The notes beneath the pieces are model-generated. The model searched no databases, was not told where the DNA came from, and worked only from the letters and a program-made list of their open reading frames with translations. The translations under genes were made by a program, and so were the position numbers. A stretch of 64,000 nt of DNA from assembly GCA_039707655.1 (NCBI GenBank), contig CM077665.1:83019954-83083953 (forward strand), given 5' to 3'. The stretch is from Elymus sibiricus. Taxonomy: Eukaryota; Streptophyta; Magnoliopsida; Poales; Poaceae. Below are positions 9,589 to 21,216 of the stretch, piece after piece (positions within the stretch are counted from its first letter, which is position 1; each line of letters opens with the position of its first letter).

Positions 9589-12401
9589 ATCTATTGTGTT
9601 ATGCCTAGCTAGGGGCGTTAAACAATAGCGCTTGTTGGGAGGCAACCCAATTTTATTTTTATGTTTTTTGTTTTGTTTATGTTCTTGAATAAATTACACA
9701 TTATTACCTCTGTAGTAATTGTGTTTTAGTGTTTTAATTAGTGTTTGAGCCAAGTAAGACCTTTGGGATGGTTTACGGTGATTGTTGATTTGATCTTGCT
9801 GAAAAACAGAAACTTTTGCGCTCAGTCCAGGAATTTTATAAATTCACCAGAGCGTCGAATGAGTCTGAAATTTTTACACAAGATTGATATACAAATTTCA
9901 CAGATTTTACTAAATTTTCAGAATTTTTGGAGTTACATAAGTATTCGAAGTTTCCAGATTGCTACAGACTGTTCTGTTTTTGACAGATTCTGTTTTCTTT
10001 GTGTTGTTTGCTTATTTTGATGTATCTATGGGTTGTATCGGGGGGTATGAACCATGGAGAAGTTGGAATACAGTAGATATTACACCAATATAAATAAATA
10101 ATGAGTTCACAACAGTACCTAAAGTGGTGATTTATTTTTCTTATACTAACGGATCTCACGAGTTTTCTGTTGAGTTTTGTGTTGTGAAGTTTTCAAGTTT
10201 TGGGTAAAGATTTGATGGACTATGGAATAAGGAGTGGCAAGAGCCTAAGCTTGGGGATGCCCAAGGCACCCCAAGGAATATTCAATGATACCAAAGAGCC
10301 TAAGCTTGGGGATGCCCCGGAAGGCATCCCCTCCTTCGTCTTCAATCCATCGGTAAATTTACTTGAGGCTATATTTTTATTCACCACATGATATGTGTTT
10401 TGCTTGGAGCGTCTTGTATGATATGAGTCTTTGCTTTTTAGTTTGCCACTATCATCCTTGCTGCACACATCTTTTGAGAGAGACACGCATGAATCGTGAA
10501 TTTATTAGAATACTCTATGTGCTTCACTTATATCTTTTGAGCTAGGCAATTTTGCTCTAGTGCTTCACTTATGTCTTTTTAGAGCACGGTGGTGTTTTAT
10601 TTTATAGAAATAATTGAAATATCGTACCTCACTTATATATTTTGAGAGTCTTTAAACATCATGGTAATTGGTTTAGGTTATGAATTTAGTCCTATTATAA
10701 TGGGCATCCAAGAGGGATATAATAAAAACTTTCATATAAAGTGCATTGAATACTGTGAGAAGTTTGATTCCTTGCATATAGTTTTGAGATATAAAGAGGG
10801 TGATGTTAGAGTCATGCTAGTGAGTAATTGTGGATTGGTAGAAATACTTGTGTTAAAAGTTTGTGATTCCCGTAGCATGCACGTATGGTGAACCGTTATG
10901 TAACGAAGTCGGAGCATGATTTGTTTATTGATTGTCATCCTTTGTGTGAGGGTCGGGAGCGCACGATGGTTAACTCCTACCAACCTCTCCCCTAGGAGCA
11001 TGCGTCTAATACTTTGCTTCGATAACTAATAGACTTTTGCAATAAGTATGTGAGTTCTTTATGACTAATGTGAGTCCATGGATTACACGCACTCTCACCC
11101 TTCCACCTTTGCTAGCCTCTCTAGTACCGCGCAACTTTCGCCGGTGCATTAAACCCACCATATACCCTTCCTCAAAATAGCCACCATACCTACCTATTAT
11201 GGCATTTCCATAGCCATTCTGAGATATATTGCCATGCAACTTCCACCGTTCCGTTTATCATGACACGCACCATCATTGTCATATTGCTTTGCATGATCGT
11301 AAGACAGCTAGCGTGATGTTTTCATTAATGTCATTTGCTATGCTAGATCGTTGCACATCCCGGTACACCGCCGGAGGCATTCATATAGAGTCATGTTTTG
11401 TTTTAAGTATCGAGTTGTAATTCTTGAGTTGTAAGTAAATAAAAGTGTGATGATCATCATTATTAGAGCATTGTCCCATGAGAGGAAAGGACGGAAGCTA
11501 TGATTCCCTCACAAATTGGGATGAGACTCCGGACTTTAAAAATAATAAAAGAGGCCAATGAAGCCCAAATAAAAAAAGAGGCCAAAGATGCCCACCAAAA
11601 AAAATGAGAGAAAAGAGAGAAGGGACAATGCTACTATCTTTTTTCCACACTTGTGCTTCAAAGTAGCACCATGATCTTCATGATAGAGAGTCTCCTATTT
11701 TGTCACTTTCATATACTAGTGGGAATTTTTCATTATATAACTTGGCTTGTATATTCCAATGATGGGCTTCCTCAAATTGCCCTAGGTCTTCGTGAGCAAG
11801 CGAGTCGGATGCACACCCACTTAGTTTCTTTTTGAGCTTTCATACACTTATAGCTCTAGTGCATCCGTTGCATGGCAATCCCTACTCACTCACATTGATA
11901 TCTATTGATGGGCATCTCCATAGCCCGTTGATACGCCTAGTTGATGTGAGACTATCTTCTCCTTTTCCTCAGAACCTCCACCATATTCTATTCCACCTAT
12001 AGTGCTATATCCATGGCTCACGCTCATGTATTGCGTGAAAGTTGAAAAGGTTTGAGAACATAAAAAGTGTGAAACAATTGCTTGACTTGTCATCGGGGTT
12101 GTGCATGATTTAAATACTTTGTGTGGGGAAGATGGAGCATAACCAGACCTTATGATTTTGTAGGGATAACTTTCTTTGGCCATGTTATTTTGAAAAGACA
12201 CGATTGCTTTGTTAGTATGCTTGAAGTATTATTGTTTTTATGTCAACATTAAACTTTTGTTTTGAATCTTATGGATCTGAACATTCATGCCACAATAAAG
12301 AATATTACATGGATAAATATGTTAGGTAGCATTCCACATCAAAAATTCTGTTTTTATCATTTACCTACTCGAGGACGAGCAAGAATTAAGCTTGGGGATA
12401 C
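9589..12401 (+). other. Non-coding internal region of the Gypsy element, ending in the polypurine tract
   Basis: About 2.8 kb with no credible protein domain in any frame. It contains a duplicated polypurine-like motif (CCTAAGCTTGGGGA at 10244-10257 and 10299-10312) and a perfect 9-bp hairpin (10308-10331). The functional polypurine tract AAGCTTGGGGATAC is at about 12388-12401, directly before LTR2. Small ORFs are not supported. Confidence 0.7.
10308..10331 (+). repeat. Perfect hairpin GGGGATGCC / GGCATCCCC
   Basis: Stem 10308-10316 pairs perfectly with 10323-10331 around a 6-base loop (CCGGAA). It overlaps the second internal polypurine-like copy. A similar but imperfect hairpin follows the first copy near 10254-10272. 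Confidence 0.8.
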
Positions 12402-13996
12402 TGATACATCTCCAACGTATCTATAATTTTTGATTGTTCCATGATATTATATTATCGGTTTTGGATGTTTTATATGCATTAATATGCTATTTTATATTAT
12501 TTTTGGGACTAACCTATTAACCTAGTGCCTAGTGCCACTTTCTGTTTTTTCCTTGTTTTTGAGTATTGCAGAAAAGGAATATCAAACGGAGTCCAAACGG
12601 AATAAAATTCTACGCTGATTTTTCTTGTACCAGAAGGAACCCACGAGGCTTCAAGAAGAGGCTAGAAGACCTACGGGTGGGCCACAAGCCACCAAGGCGC
12701 GCCCCCGGGGGGGGGGGGGGGGGCGCCCCTTGGCTTGTGGGCCCCCCGTACCTCCTCTAACCCTAACTCTTCACCTATAAATTCAGAAATATTCCCCCAA
12801 TAACAAAGAGAGCCACGGAAATACTTTTCCGTCGCCGCAAGCCTCTGTTCCCCATGAGATCCCATCTTGGGGACTTTTCCGGCGATCTGCCGGAGGGGGA
12901 TTCGATCACGGAGGGCCTCTACATCAACACCATTGCCCTTCCGATGATGCGTGAGTAGTTTACCTCAGACCTTCGGGTCCATAGCTAGTAGCTAGATGTC
13001 TTCTTCTCTCTCTATGTTCTTCAATACCATGTTCTCCATGATCTTCATGGAGATCCATCCGATGTAATACTCTTTTGCGGTGTGTTTGTCGAGATTCGAT
13101 GAATTGTGGGTTTATGATCAGATTATCTATGAATATTATTTGAATCTTCTCTGAATTATTATATGCATGATTTCATATCTTTGTAAGTCTCTTCGAGTTA
13201 TTGGTTTGGTTTGGCCAACTAGATTGGTAATTCTTGCAATGGGAGAAGTGCTTAGTTTTGGGTTCAATCTTGCGGTGTCCTCACCCAGTGACAAAGTAGG
13301 GGTAGCGAGGCACATATTTGTATTGTTGCCATCAAGGATAAAAAGATGGGGTTTTCATCATATTGCTTGAGTTTATCCCTCTACATCATGTCATCTTACT
13401 TAATGCGTTACTCTGTTCTTCATGAACTTAATACTCTAGATGCAGGCAGGAGTCGGTCGATGTGTGGAGTAATAGTAGTAGATGCAGAATTGTTTCGGTC
13501 TACTTGATACGAACGTGATGCCTATATGCATAATCATTGCCTTGGATATCGTCATAACTATGCGCTTTTCTATCAATTTCTCGACAGTAATTTGTTCACC
13601 CACCGTATTATTTTCCTTCAAGAGAGAAGCCTCTAGTGAAACCTATGGCCCCCGGGTCTATTTTCCATATTATATTTTTCAGATCTATAAACTAAAAAAC
13701 ACAAAAATACTTTGCAGCAATTTATTTACTTTTATTTTAATTATCGTTTTAGTAATCTTTTATATCTATCTCTATCGGATCTCATCCTTGCAAGTGACCG
13801 TGAAGGGATTGACAACCCCTTTATAGCGTTGGGTGCAAGTGTTTGATTGTTTGTGCAGGTGCATAGATTGGGGCCTTGCTTGTACCTCCTACTGGATTGA
13901 TACCTTGGTTCTCAAAACTGAGGGAAATACTTATCTACTTTGCTGCATCACCCTTTCCTCTTCAAGGGAAAACCAACGCAAGCTCAAGAAGTAGCA
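12402..13996 (+). repeat. LTR2 of the three-LTR Gypsy element
   Basis: 1595 bp, TGATACATCTCC to AGAAGTAGCA. It is a near-identical partner of LTR1, with about 22 bp that LTR1 lacks near 12955-12976. It contains a G homopolymer at 12707-12723 within the GC-rich hairpin (12682-12745). Shared variants (AACCAACGC near its end) make it closer to LTR3 than to LTR1. Confidence 0.85.
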
Positions 13997-14302
13997 AGAA
14001 GGATTTCTGGCGCCGTTGCCGGGGAGGATACATAGCAAGTCAAGACAAGAACTCTCCCGTCAAATTGCCAATTTCTGGCATGGTTGCCGGAGAGGTCTAC
14101 ATCAAGCCTACCAAGTACCCATCACAAACTCATCTCTTGCATTTACATTATTTGCCATTTGCCTCTAGTTTTCCTCTCCCCCAGTTCTAAAACGAATTTT
14201 TAGAAAAAACCAAAAAGATTTGCCTTTTTATTCGCCCTTCTTCCATTCGTCTTTTCATTTGCTTTTTGTTTGCTTGTGTGCTAGATTGCTTGCTTTGTCA
14301 CG

Positions 14303-14643
14303 ATGACTCAAGAGAATACCAAGTTGTGTGACTTCTCCAATACTACTAATAATGGCTTTAGTAGTACTCCGATTGCTCCCGCCACTAGTGCGGAATCTTA
14401 TGAAATTAATGCCGCTTTGCTGAATCTTGTTATGAAAGAACAATTTTCCGGCCTTCCTAGTGAAGATGCCGCATCCCATCTAAATACTTTCGTTGAATTG
14501 TGTGATATGCAAAAGAAGAAAGATGTGGATAATGATATTGTTAAATTGAAGCTATTTCCGTTCTCACTACGAGATCGTGCTAAACTTGGTTTACATCTTT
14601 GCCTAAAAATAGTATTGATTCATGGAATAAGTGTAAAGATGCT
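14303..14643 (+). pseudogene. Second, truncated gag copy of the Gypsy array
   Basis: Repeats the gag start at 7514 almost exactly. It has lost one A in the GCTAAAAC run (near 14584), which shifts the frame within the capsid core. At about 14643 the sequence GATGCTT joins to CAAGAGAGAAGCC, which belongs to the LTR interior (compare 6829 and 13618). CTT is shared at the junction, suggesting a microhomology-mediated deletion of the rest of this internal region and the first part of LTR3. Confidence 0.8.
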
Positions 14644-15017
14644 TCAAGAGAGAAGCCTCTAGTGAAACCTATGGCCCCCAGGTCTATTTTCCATATTATA
14701 TTTTCAGATCTATAAACTAAAAAACACAAAAATACTTTGCTGCAATTTATTTACTTTTATTTTAATTATCGTTTTAGTAATCTTTTATATCTCTATCGGA
14801 TCTCATCCTTGCAAGTGACCGTGAAGGGATTGACAACCCCTTTATAGCGATGGGTGCAAGTGTTTGATTGTTTGTGCAGGTGCATAGATTGGGGCCTTGC
14901 TTGTACCTCCTACTGGATTGATACCTTGGTTCTCAAAACTGAGGGAAATACTTATCTACTTTGCTGCATCACCCTTTCCTCTTCAAGGGAAAACCAACGC
15001 AAGCTCAAGAAGTAGCA
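14644..15017 (+). repeat. LTR3, downstream 374 bp only
   Basis: Matches 13618-13996 of LTR2 with a 4-bp deletion (TATATCTCTATCGG). It ends AGAAGTAGCA and is followed by the TAACC duplication at 15018-15022. Confidence 0.85.
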
Positions 15018-16577
15018 TAACCCTTTATGACGAGCTCTTGATCACCTCCATAAACGAGAAACATTTCCTTAGTCCTTTTCAGGTACTTTAGGATATTCTT
15101 GACCGCCGTCCAGTGATCCACTCCTGGATTACTTTGAAACTTTCCGGCCATACTTATGGCAAGGCTGACGTCTGGTCTTGTGCACAGCATTGCATACATG
15201 ATAGAGCCTATCGCAGAAGCATAGGGGATGCCACTCATCTTTTCTCTATCCTCTGCAGTCACTGGGCATTGAGTCTTACTCAACTTCACACCTTGTAACA
15301 CAGGCAAGAACCCTTTCTTGGACCGATCCATTTTTAACTTCTTCAAAACTTTATCAAAGTATGTGCTCTGTGAAAGTCCTGTTAAGCGTCTCGATCTATC
15401 TCTATAGATCTTGATGCCTAATATGAAAGCAGCTTCTCCCAGGTCCTTCATTGAAAAACTCTTGTTCAAATATTCCTTCACGCTTTCCAAAAATTCTATA
15501 TTGTTTCCAATCAGCAATATGTCATCCACATATAATATTAGAAACACTATAGAGCTCCCACTCACTTTTTTGTAAATACAAGCTTCTCCATAAACTTGTA
15601 TAAACCCAAACGCTTTGATCACCTCATCAAAGCGCTTATTCCACGGGAGAGAAAGTCTCATCGTAGTCAATTCCTTGAACTTGTGAAAAACCCTTTGCCA
15701 CAAGTCGAGCTTTATAGACGGTGACATTACCGTCCGTGTCTATCTTCCTCTTAAAGATCCATTTATTCTGAATGGCCTTCCGCCCTTCAGGTAATACTTC
15801 CAAAGTCCACACTTTGTTTTCACACATGGATCCTATCTCGGATTTCATGGCCTCTAACCATTTGTCGGAATTCGGGCCCACCATCGCTTCTCCATAGCTC
15901 GTAGGTTCATCGTTGTCCAACAACATGACCTCCAAGACATGGTTACCGTACCACTCAGGAGCAGTACATGCCCTTGTCGACCTATGAGGTTCGATAGTAA
16001 CGTGATCCGAAGCTTCATGATCACTATCATTAGCTTCCTCTTCAACTGATGTAGGCTCCACAGAAACATTTTTCTGCGCTGCGCTACTCTCTGGTTGAAG
16101 TGAAGGTTCAACAACCTCATCAAGTTCTATCTTCCTCCCACTCAATTTTTTCGAGAGAAACTCTTTCTCGAGAAATGACCCGTTCTTAGCGACGAACACT
16201 TTGCCTTCGGATCTGAGATAGAAGGTGTACCCAACCGTCTCTTTTGGGTATCCTATGAATACGCATTTCTCCGCTTTGGGTTCCAGCTTTTCAGGCTGAA
16301 GCTTTTTGACATAAGCATCGCATCCCCAAACTTTAAGGAATGACAACTTTGGTTTCTTGCCAAACCACAGTTCATACGTCGTCGTCTCAACGGATTTAGA
16401 TGGTGCCCTATTTAAAGTGAATGCAGATGTCTCTAACGCATAACCCCAAAACGATAGTGGCAAATCGGCAAGAGACATCATAGACCGCACCATATCCAAT
16501 AAGGTACGATTACGACGTTCAGACACACCATTACGCTGTGGTGTTCGGGTGGCGTCAGCTGTGAAACAATTCCACAT
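15018..16577 (-). pseudogene. Angela-type Copia pol: integrase C-terminus and reverse transcriptase (internally deleted)
   Basis: The minus strand encodes, in order, TPQRNGVSERRNRTLLDMV (with the third catalytic residue E of the integrase), the linker to WFGKKPKLSFLKVWGCDAYV, the RT start NKWIFKRKIDTDGNVTVYKA and RLVAKGFSQVQGIDYDETFS. Near 15641-15650 the frame then jumps to WNKRFDEVIKAFGF and continues through LILYVDDILLIGNN (YVDD box intact) to the RT thumb and GSIMYAMLCTRPDVSLAIS. The RT segment holding the first catalytic Asp is missing, so this polymerase is dead. The frame shifts at this junction and at about 16560. RNase H continues at 5641 beyond the inserted Gypsy element. Confidence 0.85.
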
Positions 16578-17737
16578 TGTCTTAAGTGATTGCCAAACTC
16601 ATAACTCAGATATTCTCCTCCTCGATCAGATCGTAGGAATTTAATCTTCTTGTTACGATGATTCTCAACTTCACTCTGAAATTGCTTGAACTTTTCAAAC
16701 GTTTCAGACTTATGCTTCATTAAGTAAATATACCCATATCTACTTAAGTCATCGGTGAAGGTGAGAAAATAACGATATCCACCGCGCGCCTCAATGCTCA
16801 TTGGACCGCACCCATCAGTATGTATGATTTCCAACAAGTCACTTGCCCGTTCCATTGTTCCAGAGAACGGGGTCTTAGTCATCTTGCCCATGAGGCATGG
16901 TTCACATGTGTCAAGTGATTCAAAATCAAGTGACTCCAAAAGTCCATCAGCATGGAGTTTCTTCATGCGTTTTACACCAATATGACCTAAGTGGCAGTGC
17001 CACAAGAAAGTGGTGCTATCATTATCAACTCTACATCTTTTGGCATCAATGTTATGAACATGTGTATCATCACTATCGAGATTCATTAAGAATAAACCCC
17101 TCACGATGGGTACATGACCATAAAAGATATTACTCATATAAATAGAACAACCATTATTCTCTGATTTAAATGAGTAACCGTCTCGCAATAAACAAGATCC
17201 AGATATAATGTTCATGCTTAACGCAGGCACTAAATAACAATTATTCAGGTTCATCACTAATCCCGATGGTAGTCGAAGAGCGAGCGTGCCAACGGCGATC
17301 ACATCAACCTTGGAACCATTTCCCACGCGCATCGTCACTTCGTCCTTTGCCAGCCTCCGTCTATTCCGCAGTTCCTGTTTTGAGTTGCAAATGTGAGCAA
17401 CCGAACCGGTATCAAATACCGAGGCACTACAACGAGAGTTCGTAAGGTACACATCAATAACATGTATATCATATATACCTTGTTTGGTGTTGGCCGCCTT
17501 CTTGTCGGCCAGATACTTGGGGCAATTCCGCTTCCAGTGGCCAGTACCCTCGCAATGAAAGCACTCAGTTTCTGGCTTGGGTCCAGCCTTGGGTTTCTTC
17601 ACGCGAGGGGCAACTGATTTGCCACTCTTCTTGGAGTTACCCTTCTTGCCCTTGCCATTCTTCTTGAAACTAGTAGTTTTATTGACCATCAACACTTGAT
17701 GCTCCTTCTGGATTTCAGACTCAGCGACTTTCAGCAT
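16478..17737 (-). pseudogene. Angela-type Copia zinc knuckle, protease and integrase core
   Basis: The minus-strand frame starts with the gag tail (MLKVAESEIQKEHQVLMVNK). It is followed by a lysine-rich stretch, the CCHC knuckle CFHCEGTGHWKRNC and the protease site VFDTGSVAHIC. Next come the GAG-pre-integrase HHCC block (HCHLGHIGVKRMKKL and CEPCLMGKMTKTPF) and the integrase core with its two Asp residues in IIHTDGCGP and FTDDLSRYGYIYL. A frameshift near 16560 disrupts the region before the catalytic Glu, which is found in the overlapping frame that starts at 16577. The order PR-INT-RT-RH defines the Copia superfamily. Confidence 0.9.
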
Positions 17738-18312
17738 CGTAAACAGCTCGGCGACTGACTCATCCCTTGCATGTTATAGTTCAACATGAAGCTTTTGTAG
17801 CTAGGTGGCAGTGATTGAAGAACTCTGTCAGTGATCGCCTCCAGCGGGAGAGTAATTCCCAACTCAGCCAAACGGTTGGAATACCCAGACATTCTGAGTA
17901 TGTGTTCACTGACAGACCCGTTCTCCTCCATCTTGCAAGCATAGAACTTATCGGAGCTCTCATACCTCTCGATCCGGGCATTCTTTTCAAAGATAAACTT
18001 CAACTCCTGGAACATCTCATATGCTCCATGACGTTCAAAACGCCTTTGAAGTCCCGGCTCTAAGCCATACAACATAGCACACTGAACTATTGAGTAATCA
18101 TCCGAACACGACTGCCAGGCGTTCGCAACGTCTGCAGACGACACTGGAGCGGGTGGTTCACCGAGCGGTGCATCAAGTACATAAGCCTTTTGGGAAGCCG
18201 TGAGGATAATCCTCAGATTACGGGCCCAGTCTACAAAGTTACTTCCATCATCTTTCAGCTTAGCTTTCTCTAGGAACGCATTGAAATTCAGGGGAACTAC
18301 TGCACGAGCCAT
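17731..18312 (-). pseudogene. Angela/BARE-type Copia gag (N-terminal part)
   Basis: Starts at the Met encoded at 18312-18310 (MARAVVPLNFNAFLEKAKLK), the characteristic Angela/BARE Gag start. It continues through FVDWARNLRIILTASQKAY and AMLYGLEPGLQRRFERHGAY to SYKSFMLNYNMQGMSQS, where a frameshift near 17755 separates it from the overlapping zinc-knuckle frame (starting at 17737). Fifteen upstream codons are also open, but the Met at 18312 fits the family start. The protein would form the capsid of the element. It is not functional as it stands. Confidence 0.85.
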
Positions 18313-19361
18313 TGATCTACAACATAAAATTTGCGAAGACAACTTAGACTATTGTTCAAGATAATGAGTTTAGTTAATCATATTACATAAAAAACTCCCA
18401 CTCAAATTGACATCCCTCCGGTCATTCGAGTGCTACATGATCCAAATTCACCAACCCAAGTCCGATCATCATGTGAGATGAGGTGGTTTCAATGGTGAAC
18501 ATCTTCATGTTGATCATATCTACTATATGAATCATGCTCGACCTTTCGGTATCTTGTGTTCCGAGGCCATGTCTGTACATGCTAGGCTCGTCAAGTTTAA
18601 CCCGAGTGTTCCGCATGTGCAACACTGGCTTGCATCCGTTGTATGCGAACGTAGAGTCTATCACACCCGATCATCACGTGGTGTCTCGAAACGACGAACT
18701 TTCGCAACGGTGCACACTCGGGGAGAACACAATTTTATCTTGAAATTTTAGTGAGGGATCACCTTATAATGCTACCATCGCCCTAAGCAAAATAAGATTC
18801 ATAAAAGGATTAACATCACATGCAAATCATAAGTGACATGATATGGCCATGAACTTGTGCTTTTGATCTCCATCTCCAAAGCATCGGCATGATCTCCATC
18901 GTCAGCGGCATTACACCATGATCTCCATCATCTTGATATCCATCAACGTGTCGCCATGAGGTTGTCGCGCGAACTATTGCTTCTACAACTATTGCTAACT
19001 CATAGCGATAAAGTAAAGCAAAAAGGCAAAATAAATTAAAGACAACCCTATGGCTCCTGCCGGTTGCCGTACTCATCGACATGCAAGTCGTGATATTCTA
19101 TACAAAACATGATCATCTCATACATCACATATATCTCATCATGTCTTTGGCCATATCATATCACATCATACCCTGCAAAAACAAGTTAGACGTCCTCTAA
19201 TTTGTTGTTGCATGTTTTACGTGGCTGCTATGGGTATCTAGCAAGAATGATTCTTACCTACGCAAAACCACAACGGTGATATACAAGTTGCTATTTCACC
19301 TTCTACAAGGACCGCCTTTGTCGAATCCGATTCAACTAAAGTGGGAGAGACAGACACCCGC
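18313..19361 (-). other. Angela leader region (5' untranslated internal sequence), outer part
   Basis: Between the gag start and the solo LTR at 19362 there is about 1 kb without a credible protein domain. Angela/BARE elements have a long leader between the primer site and gag, and this is its gag-proximal portion. The remainder is at 21002-21203. Confidence 0.65.
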
Positions 19362-21001
19362 TGATGTCTACTACGCAACCTTCTTCTTGTAGACTCGTGT
19401 TGGGCCTCCAAGCGCAGAGTTTTGTAGGACAGTAGCAAATTTCCCTCAAGTGGATGACCTAAGGTTTATCAATCCGTGGGAGGCGTAGGATGAAGATGGT
19501 CTCTCTCAAACAACCCTGCAACCAAATAACAAAGAGTCTCTTGTGTCCCCAACACACCTAATACAATGGTAAATTGTATAGGTGCACTAGTTCGGCGACG
19601 AGATGGTGATACAAGTGTAATATGGATGGTAGATATAGGTTTTTGTAATCTGAAAATATAAAAACAGCAAGGTAACTAATGATAAAAGTGAGCACAAACG
19701 GTATTGCCATGCTTAGAAACAAGGCCTAGGGTTCATACTTTCACTAGTGCAAGTTCTCTCAACAATACTAACATAGTTGAATCATATGTAAATCCCTCAC
19801 GCGCGACAAAGAGTTCACTCCAAAGTCACAAATAGCGGAGAACAAACGAAGAAATTATTGTAGGGTACGAAACCATCTCAAAGTTATCTTTTCCGATCAA
19901 TCGTATGAGCTATCCTTATAAGTGTCACGAACAGCCCTAGAGTTCGTACTAAAATAACACCTTAATATACACATCAACCAAAACCCTAATGTCACCTAGA
20001 TACTCCAATGTCACCACGAGTACCCATGGGCTTGATTATACGATATGCATCACACAATTTCAGATTCATCATGTTCAATCCAACACAAAGAACTTCAAAG
20101 AGTGCCCCAAAGTTTCTATCGGAGAGTCAAGACGAAAACGTGTGCCAACCCCTATGCATAGATTCCCAAGGTCACGGAACCCGCAAGTTGATCACCAAAA
20201 CATACATCAAGTGGATCAATAGAACATCCCATTGTCACCACGGATATCCCATCGCAAGACATACATCAAGTGTTCTCAAATCCTTAAAGACTCAATCCGA
20301 TAAGAAAACTTCAAAGGGAAAACTCAATTCATCACAAGAAGATAGAGAGGGGAAAACTCCATATGATTCATCTATATCAATAAAGCTCGCGGTACATCAA
20401 GATCGTGTCATCTCAAGAACACGAGAGAGAGAGAGAGATCAAACACATAGCTACTGGTACATACCCTCAGTCCCGAGGGTGAACTACTCCCTCCTCATCA
20501 TGGAGATCGCCGGGATGATGAAGATGGCCTCCGGTGATGGTTTCCCCCTCCGGTAGGGTGCCGGAACGGGCTCCCGGTTGGTTTTTCGTGACTACAGAGG
20601 CTTGCGGCGACGGAACTCCCGATCTAGGTTTCTTTTTGGGGGTTTTGGTATTTATAGGAATACTTGGCGTTGGAATCAAGTCAGGGGGACTCCCGAGGGG
20701 CCCACAAGCCAGGGGGGCGCGCCCTAGGGGGGGGCGCCCCCTAGGCTTGTGGCTGCCTCGGGACTCCTCTCCGGTATCTTTTTGCTCCAGTATTTTTTAT
20801 ATTTTCCAAAAATATTCTCTGTAAATTTTCAGCCCATTCCGAGAACTTTTATTTCTGCACAAAAAAACGACACCATGGTAGTTCTGCTGAAAACAGCGTC
20901 AGTCCGGGTTAGTTCTAATAAAATCATACCAAAATCATATAAAATTATTGTAAACATGGCATGAATACTTCATAAATTATAGATACGTTGGAGACGTATC
21001 A
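19362..21001 (-). mobile_element. Solo LTR (Gypsy-type) inserted in the Angela leader
   Basis: 1640 bp. On the minus strand it starts TGATACGTCTCCAACGTATC at 21001 and ends AGTAGACATCA at 19362. It is flanked by a perfect 5-bp duplication CCCGC (19357-19361 and 21002-21006), so both ends and the insertion event are clear. No internal region remains, so it is a product of LTR-LTR recombination. It contains a GC-rich hairpin (20690-20755) with GGGGGGCGCGCCC facing GGGGCGCCCCC, plus a short GA run at 20425-20437. Confidence 0.9.
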
Positions 21002-21203
21002 CCCGCCAGCCATCTTATGCAACAAAGTTATATGTCAGTCGATGGAACCGGTCTCTCGTACGTGGACGAGTAAGGTTGGTCCGGGTCGCTTCATCCCACA
21101 ATACCGCTGAATCAAGAAAAGACTAAGGAGGGAAGCAATCTGAATATCAACGCCCACAAACTCCTTTGTGTTGTACTCGTGATCTCGTTTACGCATAGAC
21201 CTA

Positions 21204-21215
21204 GCTCTGATACCA
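21204..21215 (-). promoter_or_regulatory. Angela primer-binding site, initiator tRNA-Met type
   Basis: The minus strand reads TGGTATCAGAGC one base inside the end of the 5' LTR. This is the standard complement of the 3' end of plant initiator tRNA-Met used by Copia elements. The leader stretch 21007-21203 next to it has no gene. Confidence 0.85.
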
Positions 21216-21216
21216 C

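Larger units (their letters stand above)
5642..15017 (+). mobile_element. Non-autonomous Gypsy element with three LTRs, inserted in Angela
   Basis: The whole 9.4-kb segment is flanked by the 5-bp duplication TAACC. The order is LTR1 (5642-7207), tRNA-Asp-type primer site, gag, protease, about 2.8 kb non-coding, polypurine tract, LTR2 (12402-13996), a second primer site and gag start (13997-14643), then the downstream 374 bp of a third LTR (14644-15017). No reverse transcriptase, RNase H or integrase is present, so movement would have depended on an autonomous relative. One TAACC pair around the array shows that it arose from a single insertion, later enlarged by unequal recombination and shortened by a deletion. 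The family name needs a search of a Triticeae repeat library. Confidence 0.85.

Noticed and set aside
7514..12401. Hidden Gypsy reverse transcriptase or integrase in the three Gypsy elements
   Set aside because: I looked for YxDD, the RNase H and HHCC/DDE blocks on both strands in the internal regions and saw none.
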